Assembly (NCBI RefSeq): GCF_025998175.1
Contig: NZ_AP026695.1
Location: forward strand, 1,680,581 to 1,744,580
Direction of reading: 5' to 3'
DNA from: Nitrosopumilus zosterae
GTDB taxonomy: Archaea > Thermoproteota > Nitrososphaeria > Nitrososphaerales > Nitrosopumilaceae
DNA: 64,000 bases
The notes beneath the pieces were generated by a model. It saw only the letters and a list, made by a program, of their open reading frames with translations. It was not told the DNA's origin and ran no database searches. Of the stretch, positions 40,101-45,893 are shown piece after piece (positions within the stretch are counted from its first letter, which is position 1; every line of letters starts with the position of its first letter). The translations under genes and the position numbers were made by a program.

Positions 40101-43100
40101 TCTATTTCACCACCATAATTCCATGAAAATCCGCCATCTGTGGAATAGCTGTAGGCAAGATCCTGTTCTGCATCAATGTAAAATGAGTAGACATGGGAGC
40201 CGTTAACTGCAACAGTTCTTTTGGAGGCATCCTGCCACCTATCATCATTGATAGTTACACTTGCGTCAATTAAGAAGTGAGGATCAACTGCTACAAACCA
40301 GTTTCTAGCTTCAGTGAAAGTTGGAATGCCTGACTGCATAATTTCCATTTTACCCAGGGGATATAGTTCAGGTGTTACAAGTGGTACAGAGTATGAGTAT
40401 GAAAATGTTTCAACATAGCCATCTTGAGGGGTTTTCTTCCATGTCAACACTTTATAATTTCCAACAGTCTCAACAGTGGCATCTGTATTGAAAATCCCAA
40501 ATGATGATGGAACATATTCACGAATTGTAAGCTCATCATTTCCAACAAATGATGTAATGTCAATTTCTACATCAAAGTCATTAGGATCTACAAATGGATC
40601 AATTTTGCTGTCAGTGTATCTAATAATGTCATAATCATAATTATCAAGTACGGTAAAGTATGTTGAAAAGTTTGCAATTCCATTTCCAGTTTCAGCTTGA
40701 ATATTTATTGTGTAGTTTCCTATAATGGATGTAGGATAGTTTGTAAGATATAATCCACAAGAAGCTTCAATGATATCATTTGAAGATATCAATGTTGATG
40801 ACAAGTTTGGATCTATGATTTGCATTATAGTATTTGCAGGACATACAGGAGCTCCTGTTCCATTAAGGACAACAATTTCAAACTCTGCAAGTTCTCCTGG
40901 TTTGTAAATACTTTTCATCGAGTTTACAGATACAAGACCCCATGCAAATTCACTTTCTGAAATGAATTGTTTTCCATCCATATTGAGAATTGTTTTGATT
41001 TTGTAAATTCCCGGTTTTGCTTTTGCAGGATCAAACTTTATATTGAATTTTCCTTCTCTTTGTTTTTCAAACGTTACATCTAGTTCTACTTTGTTGTTGT
41101 TTACATCATATACTTCAGTTGTGATTGTTTCCTTGTCATTCCAGTTATCTTTTTGTTTCTGCTGTTTGTTTGTAATTTTTTCGAGTTTTTCAATTACAGA
41201 GTTTAGTTTGTCAGTTTTCTTTTGTTGTTTTGATTCTTTTACTTCTTCTTTTATTTGATCAACTAAGAGTTTGATTTTATTTTTTATTGTATCTAGTTCG
41301 TTTTCTGATACAGTTTCGCTTTTTTTGATTTGAGTGATTTCTTTTTTGAGTTGTTTTATTTTTGCTTTAATTGAGGTGCCATCATCTTTTGCTGCATCAG
41401 CTTCTGGAATTGGTAGTACAAATAATCCAAAAATTTCATCTAATGGAGATGGATTGAGAGCACTTTCAGTGTCAGTATCAGCAGTTTCTATGGCAACATC
41501 AAGATTCTCAAATTCTTGAACCATAGCCTCAGTTTCAGTGAAGAATTCAAAGACGATTTCAGCCTCCTCATTAATTGTAAATGTATCCTTTACAGGTATC
41601 AAATGAGGAGAAATATCAGGCACCACTATGATTGCAGAGGTGTTATTTCGTGCCTGAGAATAATCAAATGATAGAATGTCTTGAATGGACATTTGTGCCT
41701 GTAAGGAATCTGATGAGATTTGTGCCTGAGGATCTTCAGCAATATTTTGTGCCTGAATATGAGTAGTTGAGAGGATATCAGAAAGGGACATTTGTGCCTG
41801 TAAGATTTGTGTGTAATTTTGTGCCTGCAGTGCGGCCATCTCTTGCTCGATTTCTTTTAGAATATCATCCAATGTTTTTTCTTGGGTTGGACCATGAGCA
41901 GATTTACCTTGGGAATACAATTGTCCAATTTCTGTCTCTAAAAGGGAGTAATCAAACAAAAGAATCTCATCGATCATGCCTGAGAACATGTTGTTTGGAT
42001 GGGAAATGTTGTTTCTTGTAGTGATGTAGGCTCCAACTACAATATCATTTTCCGATGAAATGTTTTCAATATCAACATATTCTAATTTTCCATCTATGGA
42101 TAGGGAAGGTATTCTTGTTAGCTGCTTTGTGCCTTCAATTTCTCCGTTTACATAGATACTGATAGTTTGGTTGCTAAATGACGCCAAAATATGCGTCCAT
42201 TCTTCAGGAATTTCAGATATGGAATCTATTTGGGTCCATTTTATACCATCAAAAACAGAGAATTTTGCGGTATTTCCGGATTTTAGATTGTTTACAGCCA
42301 ATGAAAATGAACCCTCTTTGCTCATAATTGTGAATTCTGGAGAACCGTGGGAGTAGTCAGGTTTTATCCAGGTACTAATGACAAAAGATTGTAGATTATT
42401 TGTAGAATTTTCATTTATCTGCATAAAATCTTGATATCCATTTAGGTCAACAGTATTCTCTTCATTGATTTTTGCTTTATCTGTAGAAAATTTAGGCGTG
42501 AAAATTATTTCCAATAGATCAGAGATGGACATGTTTGATTTAGTTGAGGATGAGTCAGATGTGTCAGGCATGTTGTCTGTAAATGGTGACAGCGTGATGC
42601 TGAGAATGTCAGAGATGGACATGTTTGATTTAGTTGAGGATGAGTCAGATGTGTCAGGCATGTTGTCTGTAAATGGTGACAGCGTGATGCTGAGAATGTC
42701 AGAGATGGACATGTTTGATTTAGTTGAGGATGAGTCAGATGTGTCAGGCATGTTGTCTGTAAATGGTGACAGCGTGATGCTGAGAATGTCAGAGATGGAC
42801 ATGTTTGATTTAGTTGAGGATGAGTCAGATGTGTCAGGCATGTTGTCTGTAAATGGTGACAGCGTGATGCTGAGAATGTCAGAGATGGACAAATCATTAT
42901 TTGATTGAGTTCGGAATGATTCAATAGGAATAACTTCAGATAGATCAATTTCAGGATTATCATTCAATTGAGAAATAATTGTAACATTCTCCTGAGAAAT
43001 AATTTCAGAATCATCTAATTGAGAAATAACTTCAGTACTGTTATCCATTTCTCCAAATGCATAACCCCAATAAGATGAAGAGATTGATAATGGAGTAATT

Positions 43101-43786
43101 ACTGCAGATGAAACAAGAATAATTATAAAAGCAAAAGTAAAAAATTGTTTTATTTGATAAAATTTAGTTTGTTCGTTATCATAACGAATTAGGACAAAAC
43201 CTGCAAAAGGTATCAATAATATTAATAATATTGGATTTTCTGGATCAAAAATTTGATCATTTAAAAATTCAATATTATTTTGAATGTAAAGATCAGAGTT
43301 AGGGTTAAAATAATTTGAAATTGTTTTTTGTGTTTCAATAGTATTTGAAAGTAGATCAGTTAATTCAAAATATAATTTGTCAAATGATAAATAATCTGAA
43401 AATATTAGATCATTATTAACAATATTTTGATCGTGGTAATCTAATGTTGATGGTAAAACCATTTTTAAAAATTTAGATTCATTAATTTGGAATTTTGATT
43501 GTCTGTCAGAAATTCTTTCCATCATTACTTTTCTATCAGATTCATGTTTAACCAAAATAATTTGATCTTTAACTTCTTTGGAACTTGAAGTAGAAAGTTT
43601 TTCATACAATGAAACTGAAAATGAATTTACTTGATCAGTTTTTTCTTTTGTTTCTAAAAATCCAATTTTTTCAATTAAATCAACTGTAAAATTTTCTGGA
43701 ACTGATTTAAAATTTTCTGGAACTGATTGTGAATAAACATAATCAGTTCCAGATGAAAGTGTTGACAGAACCAAAATCAAAAACAT
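28175..43786 (-). CDS. Giant (about 5,200-residue) Thr/Ser-rich surface repeat protein
   Basis: 5,203 residues from the ATG at 43786; 5,210 if the CTG at 43807 is used (see 43812-43821). In order: signal peptide; an N-terminal region with two membrane spans at about 193-210 and 217-240, joined by a basic loop (RYDNEQTKFYQIKQ); four identical 30-residue SISDIL repeats (about 300-420); a LamG-like domain (about 445-575); a coiled coil rich in Lys/Glu (about 800-875); beta-rich domains and a sialidase-like stretch (YSYSTDGGFSWNYGG near 1210); another beta domain (about 1665-2030); the LSETLTPSD arrays (about 2030-4280); and a C-terminal Ig-like/prealbumin-like region with no sorting motif. The likely topology is a membrane hairpin near the N-terminus with the body outside the cell. 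An adhesion, sheath or receptor role is inferred. Confidence 0.88.
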   Translation of the reverse strand: MFLILVLSTLSSGTDYVYSQSVPENFKSVPENFTVDLIEKIGFLETKEKTDQVNSFSVSLYEKLSTSSSKEVKDQIILVKHESDRKVMMERISDRQSKFQINESKFLKMVLPSTLDYHDQNIVNNDLIFSDYLSFDKLYFELTDLLSNTIETQKTISNYFNPNSDLYIQNNIEFLNDQIFDPENPILLILLIPFAGFVLIRYDNEQTKFYQIKQFFTFAFIIILVSSAVITPLSISSSYWGYAFGEMDNSTEVISQLDDSEIISQENVTIISQLNDNPEIDLSEVIPIESFRTQSNNDLSISDILSITLSPFTDNMPDTSDSSSTKSNMSISDILSITLSPFTDNMPDTSDSSSTKSNMSISDILSITLSPFTDNMPDTSDSSSTKSNMSISDILSITLSPFTDNMPDTSDSSSTKSNMSISDLLEIIFTPKFSTDKAKINEENTVDLNGYQDFMQINENSTNNLQSFVISTWIKPDYSHGSPEFTIMSKEGSFSLAVNNLKSGNTAKFSVFDGIKWTQIDSISEIPEEWTHILASFSNQTISIYVNGEIEGTKQLTRIPSLSIDGKLEYVDIENISSENDIVVGAYITTRNNISHPNNMFSGMIDEILLFDYSLLETEIGQLYSQGKSAHGPTQEKTLDDILKEIEQEMAALQAQNYTQILQAQMSLSDILSTTHIQAQNIAEDPQAQISSDSLQAQMSIQDILSFDYSQARNNTSAIIVVPDISPHLIPVKDTFTINEEAEIVFEFFTETEAMVQEFENLDVAIETADTDTESALNPSPLDEIFGLFVLPIPEADAAKDDGTSIKAKIKQLKKEITQIKKSETVSENELDTIKNKIKLLVDQIKEEVKESKQQKKTDKLNSVIEKLEKITNKQQKQKDNWNDKETITTEVYDVNNNKVELDVTFEKQREGKFNIKFDPAKAKPGIYKIKTILNMDGKQFISESEFAWGLVSVNSMKSIYKPGELAEFEIVVLNGTGAPVCPANTIMQIIDPNLSSTLISSNDIIEASCGLYLTNYPTSIIGNYTINIQAETGNGIANFSTYFTVLDNYDYDIIRYTDSKIDPFVDPNDFDVEIDITSFVGNDELTIREYVPSSFGIFNTDATVETVGNYKVLTWKKTPQDGYVETFSYSYSVPLVTPELYPLGKMEIMQSGIPTFTEARNWFVAVDPHFLIDASVTINDDRWQDASKRTVAVNGSHVYSFYIDAEQDLAYSYSTDGGFSWNYGGEIESVNNLFIGIATWYELDTPELTDNFIHIAAYDGGDDTMFYIKFDPSDATIATPLVDISNGIGNFGTLADAGNISIALGTNGDIYIGTIDGSATDDPLSRVRVCTESGHSCESQSDWSNAGARNTIWGNDDGNDSLILLPLPNDDDILLVSLDISGHVLRSKQYDQSAGTWDAGWTTIDTGIVDSTAYDHAVSGVVDKKTGDIYVTAVPNVAATDSEVRIYRYVDGSGWSTLPKVTSTDGSKRYIDTSVGINGDSGKLYAIYNYGAVATSNDVYYKSTSIPSISWSSEKLLTNSTSNFRGLSINNYNENLLYADFFDTNINRLYGSPIVKQPLLSETLGISDDLVIGISASRTLTETLSISDDIFAAITQDVDLSETLNTSDAIATNTPLTNIILDESLSISDSVSLSISIISTISETLSLSDSVDAAKRSPGDDPNARPLKVTVYSGTSSSDPTTITLDSPLADASKAFAMCSFNHNRQSEHNKIFRAWELDDTTLTIHATAKPPGPNSVNYVCSVIEFGNASTVEGSTQSFTQAASGSTVVTTTLSGTPVDLSETMEWYQGHVHDNNESQVGSEELDRIRLTSSTQWEWQVKTAPGSGPQDNYMGLFDWNNLEVNVQRGQTSISSGSTTTTITPPTSIDRTRSLLFVSFMKDDTAFDYIPNQSYIHATINSNNDLVFARNSGTGAPAIEINWTLVELPEDYANIRHGTHTQSDTQSNTTFDLEGGDSITNVDRAFVIGTVCSPFGCGTGSGSSTVAGSIDRIQSTLQLDDANTIRVIRGDGTGTFTVGYQTIEFLPKKVVLTETLSISDFIVTQNIGTVTLSETLIPSDTITTNIARTADLSETLTHSDTITTNYTASTTLSETLTPSDTITTMTISSTTLSETLTPSDTITTMTISSTTLSETLTPSDVVATNIARSVTLSETLTHSDTITTNYTASVTLSETLTPSDVLTTTTAASVTLSETLTPSDVLTTTTAASVTLSETLTPSDVLTTTTAASVTLDETLTPSDVLTTTTAASVTLSETLTPSDVLTTTTAASVTLSETLTPSDVLTTTTAASVTLDETLTPSDVLTTTTAASVTLDETLTPSDVLTTTTAASVTLSETLTPSDVLTTTTAASVTLSETLTPSDVLTTTTAASVTLDETLTPSDVLTTTTAASVTLSETLTPSDVLTTTTAASVTLDETLTPSDVLTTTTAASVTLSETLTPSDVLTTTTAASVTLSETLTPSDVLTTTTAASVTLSETLTPSDVLTTTTAASVTLSETLTPSDVLTTTTAASVTLSETLTPSDVLTTTTAASVTLSETLTPSDVLTTTTAASVTLSETLTPSDVLTTTTAASVTLSETLTPSDVLTTTTAASVTLSETLTPSDVLTTTTAASVTLSETLTPSDVLTTTTAASVTLDETLTPSDVLTTTTAASVTLSETLTPSDVLTTTTAASVTLSETLTPSDVLTTTTAASVTLSETLTPSDVLTTTTAASVTLSETLTPSDVLTTTTAASVTLDETLTPSDVLTTTTAASVTLDETLTPSDVLTTTTAASVTLSETLTPSDVLTTTTAASVTLSETLTPSDVLTTTTAASVTLSETLTPSDVLTTTTAASVTLSETLTPSDVLTTTTAASVTLDETLTPSDVLTTTTAASVTLDETLTPSDVLTTTTAASVTLSETLTPSDVLTTTTAASVTLSETLTPSDVLTTTTAASVTLSETLTPSDVLTTTTAASVTLSETLTPSDVLTTTTAASVTLSETLTPSDVLTTTTAASVTLSETLTPSDVLTTTTAASVTLSETLTPSDVLTTTTAASVTLSETLTPSDVLTTTTAASVTLSETLTPSDVLTTTTAASVTLDETLTPSDVLTTTTAASVTLSETLTPSDVLTTTTAASVTLDETLTPSDVLTTTTAASVTLSETLTPSDVLTTTTAASVTLDETLTPSDVLTTTTAASVTLSETLTPSDVLTTTTAASVTLSETLTPSDVLTTTTAASVTLSETLTPSDVLTTTTAASVTLSETLTPSDVLTTTTAASVTLDETLTPSDVLTTTTAASVTLSETLTPSDVLTTTTAASVTLDETLTPSDVLTTTTAASVTLSETLTPSDVLTTTTAASVTLDETLTPSDVLTTTTAASVTLSETLTPSDVLTTTTAASVTLSETLTPSDVLTTTTAASVTLSETLTPSDVLTTTTAASVTLDETLTPSDVLTTTTAASVTLSETLTPSDVLTTTTAASVTLSETLTPSDSVATSETVTLSETLTPSDSVATSETVTLSETLTPSDSVATSETVTLTETLTPSDSVATSETVTLTETLTPSDSVATSETVTLTETLTPSDSVATSETVTLSETLTPSDSVATSETVTLSETLTPSDSVATSETVTLTETLTPSDSVATSETVTLTETLTPSDSVATSETVTLTETLTPSDSVATSETVTLTETLTPSDSVATSETVTLTETLTPSDSVATSETVTLTETLTPSDSVATSETVTLTETLTPSDSVATSETVTLTETLTPSDSVATSETVTLTETLTPSDSVATSETVTLTETLTPSDSVATSETVTLTETLTPSDSVATSETVTLTETLTPSDVITTNAAQSATLSETLTPSDSVATSETVTLSETLTPSDSVATSETVTLTETLTPSDSVATSETVTLTETLTPSDSVATSETVTLTETLTPSDSVATSETVTLTETLTPSDSVATSETVTLSETLTPSDSVATSETVTLSETLTPSDSVATSETVTLTETLTPSDSVATSETVTLTETLTPSDSVATSETVTLSETLTPSDSVATSETVTLTETLTPSDSVATSETVTLTETLTPSDVITTNAAQSATLSETLTPSDSVATSETVTLTETLTPSDSVATSETVTLTETLTPSDVITTNAAQSATLSETLTPSDSVATSETVTLTETLTPSDSVATSETVTLTETLTPSDSVATSETVTLTETLTPSDSVATSETVTLTETLTPSDSVATSETVTLSETLTPSDSVATSETVTLTETLTPSDVITTNAAQSATLSETLTSSDVVSTSRSQTAVLLESLTITDVVSLQSLFTRILEETLSFSDNFTFAGSLNIRVVDDDQLKGGASFTISPNPLTGTGSLNITDNGINDVNATSGEIRITSVPFDDYTVTMTTIPTGYVVTIDQTSAPVCCVNVNPLTIFTLIDENTDLSTADSKKGSSAPLLNSTGLNILQGFNAVIVNSQTQTTISKTNQLPEITTVGVNNPSGKTTATSSQSNIKYVKDWSKGIKGSDVINSFKMQPYVLPTNKSSTAVIPVFVSTETTTHQVISTSIKKITSGQQMILPIQLSLIPSFGGLLKLDITSKDSSSSVGVFDKDWIVIETDDDHINSPTLASSGITNELELEIDVKYRYEEDSVGFNYNDENNFASKPQMTVLVPKPTSSDIITLANGCADVEAHTLVGTTWTSGIDKILSNTPSEKSGFCDVVVESDHYSKKSISSKRSTSSAAGESSAGTSGLGGGGGRTSAGASVSGASVGFGGILSTPLAINEVSYDKCNENMARIIVSSDADTPPAVKLATSKSGIVYATLAEVQPYEDLNKLTSIDRYLYEVPISSDETFLMIVVTEEKGTTKNVVQASVRLLSCEGTTVIVEIPDELPEIVEGIPRIFDATIQIANGTRYSADLESEFLYIDNQDMKVSAIIDSVVPLQRVELRSITMGQTEDQYVGINMNVEALPISNSTYLVSADIPSFVMSEPGMQYWLHIIDENDNRSESKHYNIGVKPTIVSDISVEMDVPNIIPSGSLIKPELYIFNDDAPSYGIVSLVVDGKVVSKKSQIFGIGQTQVIFNWNVPSSDGYSTLDLQGRVDLYDRSTVTVPAQVSIHPKTITISAYDMKSLQVIEKDGQVLADPALIYASNSASDLRFRVTDPQGQCIIGGTEECLINDNTRENRGGLESIPYGDQILRVRYSGADNMLERFSITSIDPIIGKWIVALETEDGFIPQAHAADDPLVKVKYRYHSEIITVKSQ
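31090..33440 (-). repeat. 54-bp tandem repeat array (about 40 copies) in the giant gene
   Basis: Each 54-bp unit encodes 18 residues, SVATSETVTLTETLTPSD, with Ser/Thr exchange in ETL. DNA identity between units is very high. Three 60-bp interruptions encode VITTNAAQSATLSETLTPSD, and each carries the same DNA, so blocks were copied as a group. The array joins the 60-bp array at about 33440. Confidence 0.95.
33441..37290 (-). repeat. 60-bp tandem repeat array (about 64 copies) in the giant gene
   Basis: The period is exactly 60 bp. Units encode SVTLSETLTPSDVLTTTTAA or the same with DETL. There are only two DNA alleles for the S/D segment and one common synonymous change (TTGTTG/TTGTGG). A nine-unit 540-bp block at 33781-34320 is repeated without any change at 34321-34860. 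Older, diverged units of the same LSETLxxSD type flank the array (37300-37690 and 38800-39110). Confidence 0.97.
42520..42891 (-). repeat. Four identical 90-bp repeats near the giant gene 5' end
   Basis: Units start at 42520, 42610, 42700 and 42790 and are identical over 90 bp; a partial fifth runs to about 42891. Each encodes 30 residues with SNMSISDILSITLSPF and a Ser/Asp-rich half. The SISD motif is the same short core found in the LSETLSISD repeats further on. Confidence 0.93.
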
Positions 43787-43811
43787 GGATATGGCTAAAG
43801 ATTTCAGAACT

Positions 43812-43821
43812 GATCACCTCC
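43812..43821 (-). promoter_or_regulatory. Strong Shine-Dalgarno that points to a CTG start of the giant gene
   Basis: Minus-strand GGAGGTGATC is a near-perfect anti-16S match. GGAGG ends 9 nt before an in-frame CTG (43805-43807), whereas the first ATG (43786) is 25 nt beyond the motif. Starting at the CTG adds LKSLAIS before MFLILVLS, giving the signal peptide a positive n-region that the ATG version lacks. No ATG, GTG or TTG in frame fits the spacing. Confidence 0.55.
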
Positions 43822-44102
43822 AAAAATTTTAGGACATGGAATTGAATTTGAGATGACTCTAGAAAAATGAATTTGTGTAAAACTTACGTTTACAGATGTA
43901 CTAAATTCAAGTGCCATATCCAATAAAATTCAGTCAGATCAAAGCATAAGGATCGAGGAAATTACGAGAAATGACTGGATCCATGATGGAATTTTGTGAT
44001 TTCAGAGATACCAAAACGGCAATTTGATTTTTCGTAAAATTGATCAAGAAAAAATGAAAATTTATGAAAATTTTAAAAAAATATTTTTTGAAAAAATAAA
44101 TT
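43822..44102. other. AT-rich non-coding gap upstream of the giant gene
   Basis: About 280 bp with no convincing gene. On the minus strand it must hold the promoter and leader of the giant gene, since a Shine-Dalgarno is used. It includes A/T tracts at 44050-44100. A 73-codon frame here runs into the 29-bp repeats and looks accidental. No clear TATA box was identified. Confidence 0.5.
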
Positions 44103-44348
44103 ATTGAATTGAAAATAATACAACATGATCTATTGAATTGAAAATAATACAACATGATCTATTGAATTGAAAATAATACAACATGATCTATTGAATTGAA
44201 AATAATACAACATGATCTATTGAATTGAAAATAATACAACATGATCTATTGAATTGAAAATAATACAACATGATCTATTGAATTGAAAATAATACAACAT
44301 GATCTATTGAATTGAAAATAATACAACATGATCTATTGAATTGAAAAT
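44103..44348. repeat. 29-bp tandem repeat array (eight copies plus a partial copy)
   Basis: Eight perfect head-to-tail copies of a 29-bp unit (starting ATTGAATTGAAAATAATAC) occupy 44103-44334; a ninth, partial copy of 14 bp (44335-44348) is the 3' end of the MurI-like gene. No spacers lie between units, so it is not CRISPR. Each unit carries a copy of the gene's last codons and stop, so the array probably grew from the gene end. Confidence 0.95.
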
Positions 44349-45097
44349 TTTGAAATTTTATTGTTAATATTCATATAACTAAGTTTTTTTTCAAGTAATT
44401 TAATACTGCCAGAGGTAAAAATTTGTAGTGAATTTCTTTTTTTGTTAGGATCAGCATAATGTTGTTTTAAATTAATAGCTAATGACTCACTAGGATCAAG
44501 AAAGACAATATTAGGAAATATCTTTTTAAAGAATTTCAAAAGAAATGGCAAGTGTGTGCTAGATAACGTAACTACATCCACGTTGTTTTTAAGAAATGTC
44601 AAACTTAGAATTTTTTTAATCATGTTCTTACATAATTCAGGATTTGAATAAAACTTACCAGATTCTACCAAGTCAACTAGTGCAGATGCATTTATTTTAA
44701 TAATTTTGATGTTATTTATTTTCAAGCTTTTGATATAATTATCAAGTAGTTTACTTTTTACAATTGATTCTGTTGCCAATATTGCGATAGATTTTGATTT
44801 TGAAATTGCTTTTGCTTCATTTATTGGTGGCAATACGGTAAAAATATTATTTGAATGTGAATCTAATGTGAGTGATAGAGTGTTTGAACCAATAACAATT
44901 AACTTAGGCGCAAAAGAATTTTGAATTGATGAAATTGTTTTTAATGTAATGCTTTTTAATTCTTTAATAGGTTTTTTTCCATAAGGAAAGTTTTTTGTGT
45001 CAGCAAAGTAAATTATGTCGCACTTCATTTGTTTTTGAATAGGTTTTATGATGGATAATGAACCTAAACCAGAATCAAATACAGCAATTTTTACCAT
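44333..45097 (-). CDS. Glutamate-racemase-like protein lacking both catalytic cysteines
   Basis: 254 residues, normal MurI length. Family blocks are clear: IAVFDSGLGSLSII (D8, S9), ADTKNFPYGKK (Y39, G40), VIGSNTLSL, ALVDLVESGKF and TLSSTHLPFLLKFF. In true racemases the two catalytic cysteines lie in CNT and GCTH; here they are S71 (GSNT) and S180 (SSTH). D-Glu is not needed in an organism without murein, so a different or non-catalytic role is likely. Asp/hydantoin racemases also use Cys. The last four codons lie in the first unit of the 29-bp array. It is divergent from cdvB. Confidence 0.8.
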   Translation of the reverse strand: MVKIAVFDSGLGSLSIIKPIQKQMKCDIIYFADTKNFPYGKKPIKELKSITLKTISSIQNSFAPKLIVIGSNTLSLTLDSHSNNIFTVLPPINEAKAISKSKSIAILATESIVKSKLLDNYIKSLKINNIKIIKINASALVDLVESGKFYSNPELCKNMIKKILSLTFLKNNVDVVTLSSTHLPFLLKFFKKIFPNIVFLDPSESLAINLKQHYADPNKKRNSLQIFTSGSIKLLEKKLSYMNINNKISKFSIQ

Positions 45098-45207
45098 CTA
45101 TGAACAATATTTTGAATATGATTTAGATTTTGTTAGCTAAATTTAATCTAAAACTGATCTAAATTTACACTGTTGATTAAGACTAAATTTGTAAATCATC
45201 ATTCATA

Positions 45208-45858
45208 ATGCCAAACTTCGATAAAACTTGGGCTCATCAAGAGACCCAAAGCGTAACTGGCAAACTCCGTGAAGCAGTAAAGCCTCAAGGTGCATTAAAA
45301 CCACGAATTCAAACTGCAGTGAATAAACTACAGGTCCAAATATCAAAAATGGATTCTATGTTAGGAAAGCTGCATGAAAGAGATGCGCAACTCTTTCAAC
45401 GTGTGGTAACCGCAATGCAACAACATGATACTAGCACAAGTAGAGTTTTGTCCAACGAATTAGCTGAAATTCGTAAAGTTACAAAGATGCTCGGCAATGC
45501 AAGAATGTCATTAGAACAAGTCCAACTAAGACTGACAACTATTCACGATCTTGGTGATGCAATGGTAGCAATTGGACCAGCGATGTCTACAATGAAGGGA
45601 TTGAAGTCATCACTAGGAAGATTCATGCCAGAAGCTGATTCAGAATTGAATAGTATGACACAGACACTTAATGGACTCATGATGGATTCACTTGCAGGAG
45701 ACTCGTTTAGCATGGAGTCTGCCGCTTCAAATGAAGAAACCGAAAAGATTCTACAGGAAGCATCTGCAGTAGCTGAGCAACAGATTGGTGATAGATTTCC
45801 ATCTGTACCAACTTCCACCGGACTTTCGTCTCAAAGCTCTACAACAACGTTTGAGTAG
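45208..45858 (+). CDS. cdvB: CdvB / ESCRT-III-like cell-division protein
   Basis: 216 residues, mostly helical and with a basic first helix (KLREAVKPQGALKPRIQTAV), as in Snf7/ESCRT-III. QISKMDSMLGKLHERDAQLFQRVV and VLSNELAEIRKVTKML are the usual thaumarchaeal CdvB core blocks. The C-terminal tail is Ser/Thr-rich; a winged-helix CdvA-binding motif typical of some crenarchaeal forms is not seen. It forms division filaments at midcell. It stands in its own transcript; a T-rich stretch after the stop (45870-45893) may terminate it. Confidence 0.9.
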   Translation: MPNFDKTWAHQETQSVTGKLREAVKPQGALKPRIQTAVNKLQVQISKMDSMLGKLHERDAQLFQRVVTAMQQHDTSTSRVLSNELAEIRKVTKMLGNARMSLEQVQLRLTTIHDLGDAMVAIGPAMSTMKGLKSSLGRFMPEADSELNSMTQTLNGLMMDSLAGDSFSMESAASNEETEKILQEASAVAEQQIGDRFPSVPTSTGLSSQSSTTTFE

Positions 45859-45893
45859 AGTAGAAAAGACGAACGTTTCTTATTTTTAATTTT

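Noticed and set aside
41043-41519. Small plus-strand frames opposite the coiled coil of the giant protein
   Set aside because: Ser/Phe/Cys-rich antisense readings of Lys/Glu-rich coding DNA; no start signals.
42465-42963. Frames on both strands over the 90-bp repeats
   Set aside because: Antisense or shifted readings of the SISDIL repeats; no start signals or homology.
43934-44155. 73-codon minus-strand frame upstream of the giant gene
   Set aside because: It begins inside the 29-bp repeats, is Phe/Ile/Lys-rich as expected of AT-rich non-coding DNA, and has no recognisable motif.
44103-44348. CRISPR array
   Set aside because: The 29-bp units are head-to-tail without spacers, and no cas genes are in the window.
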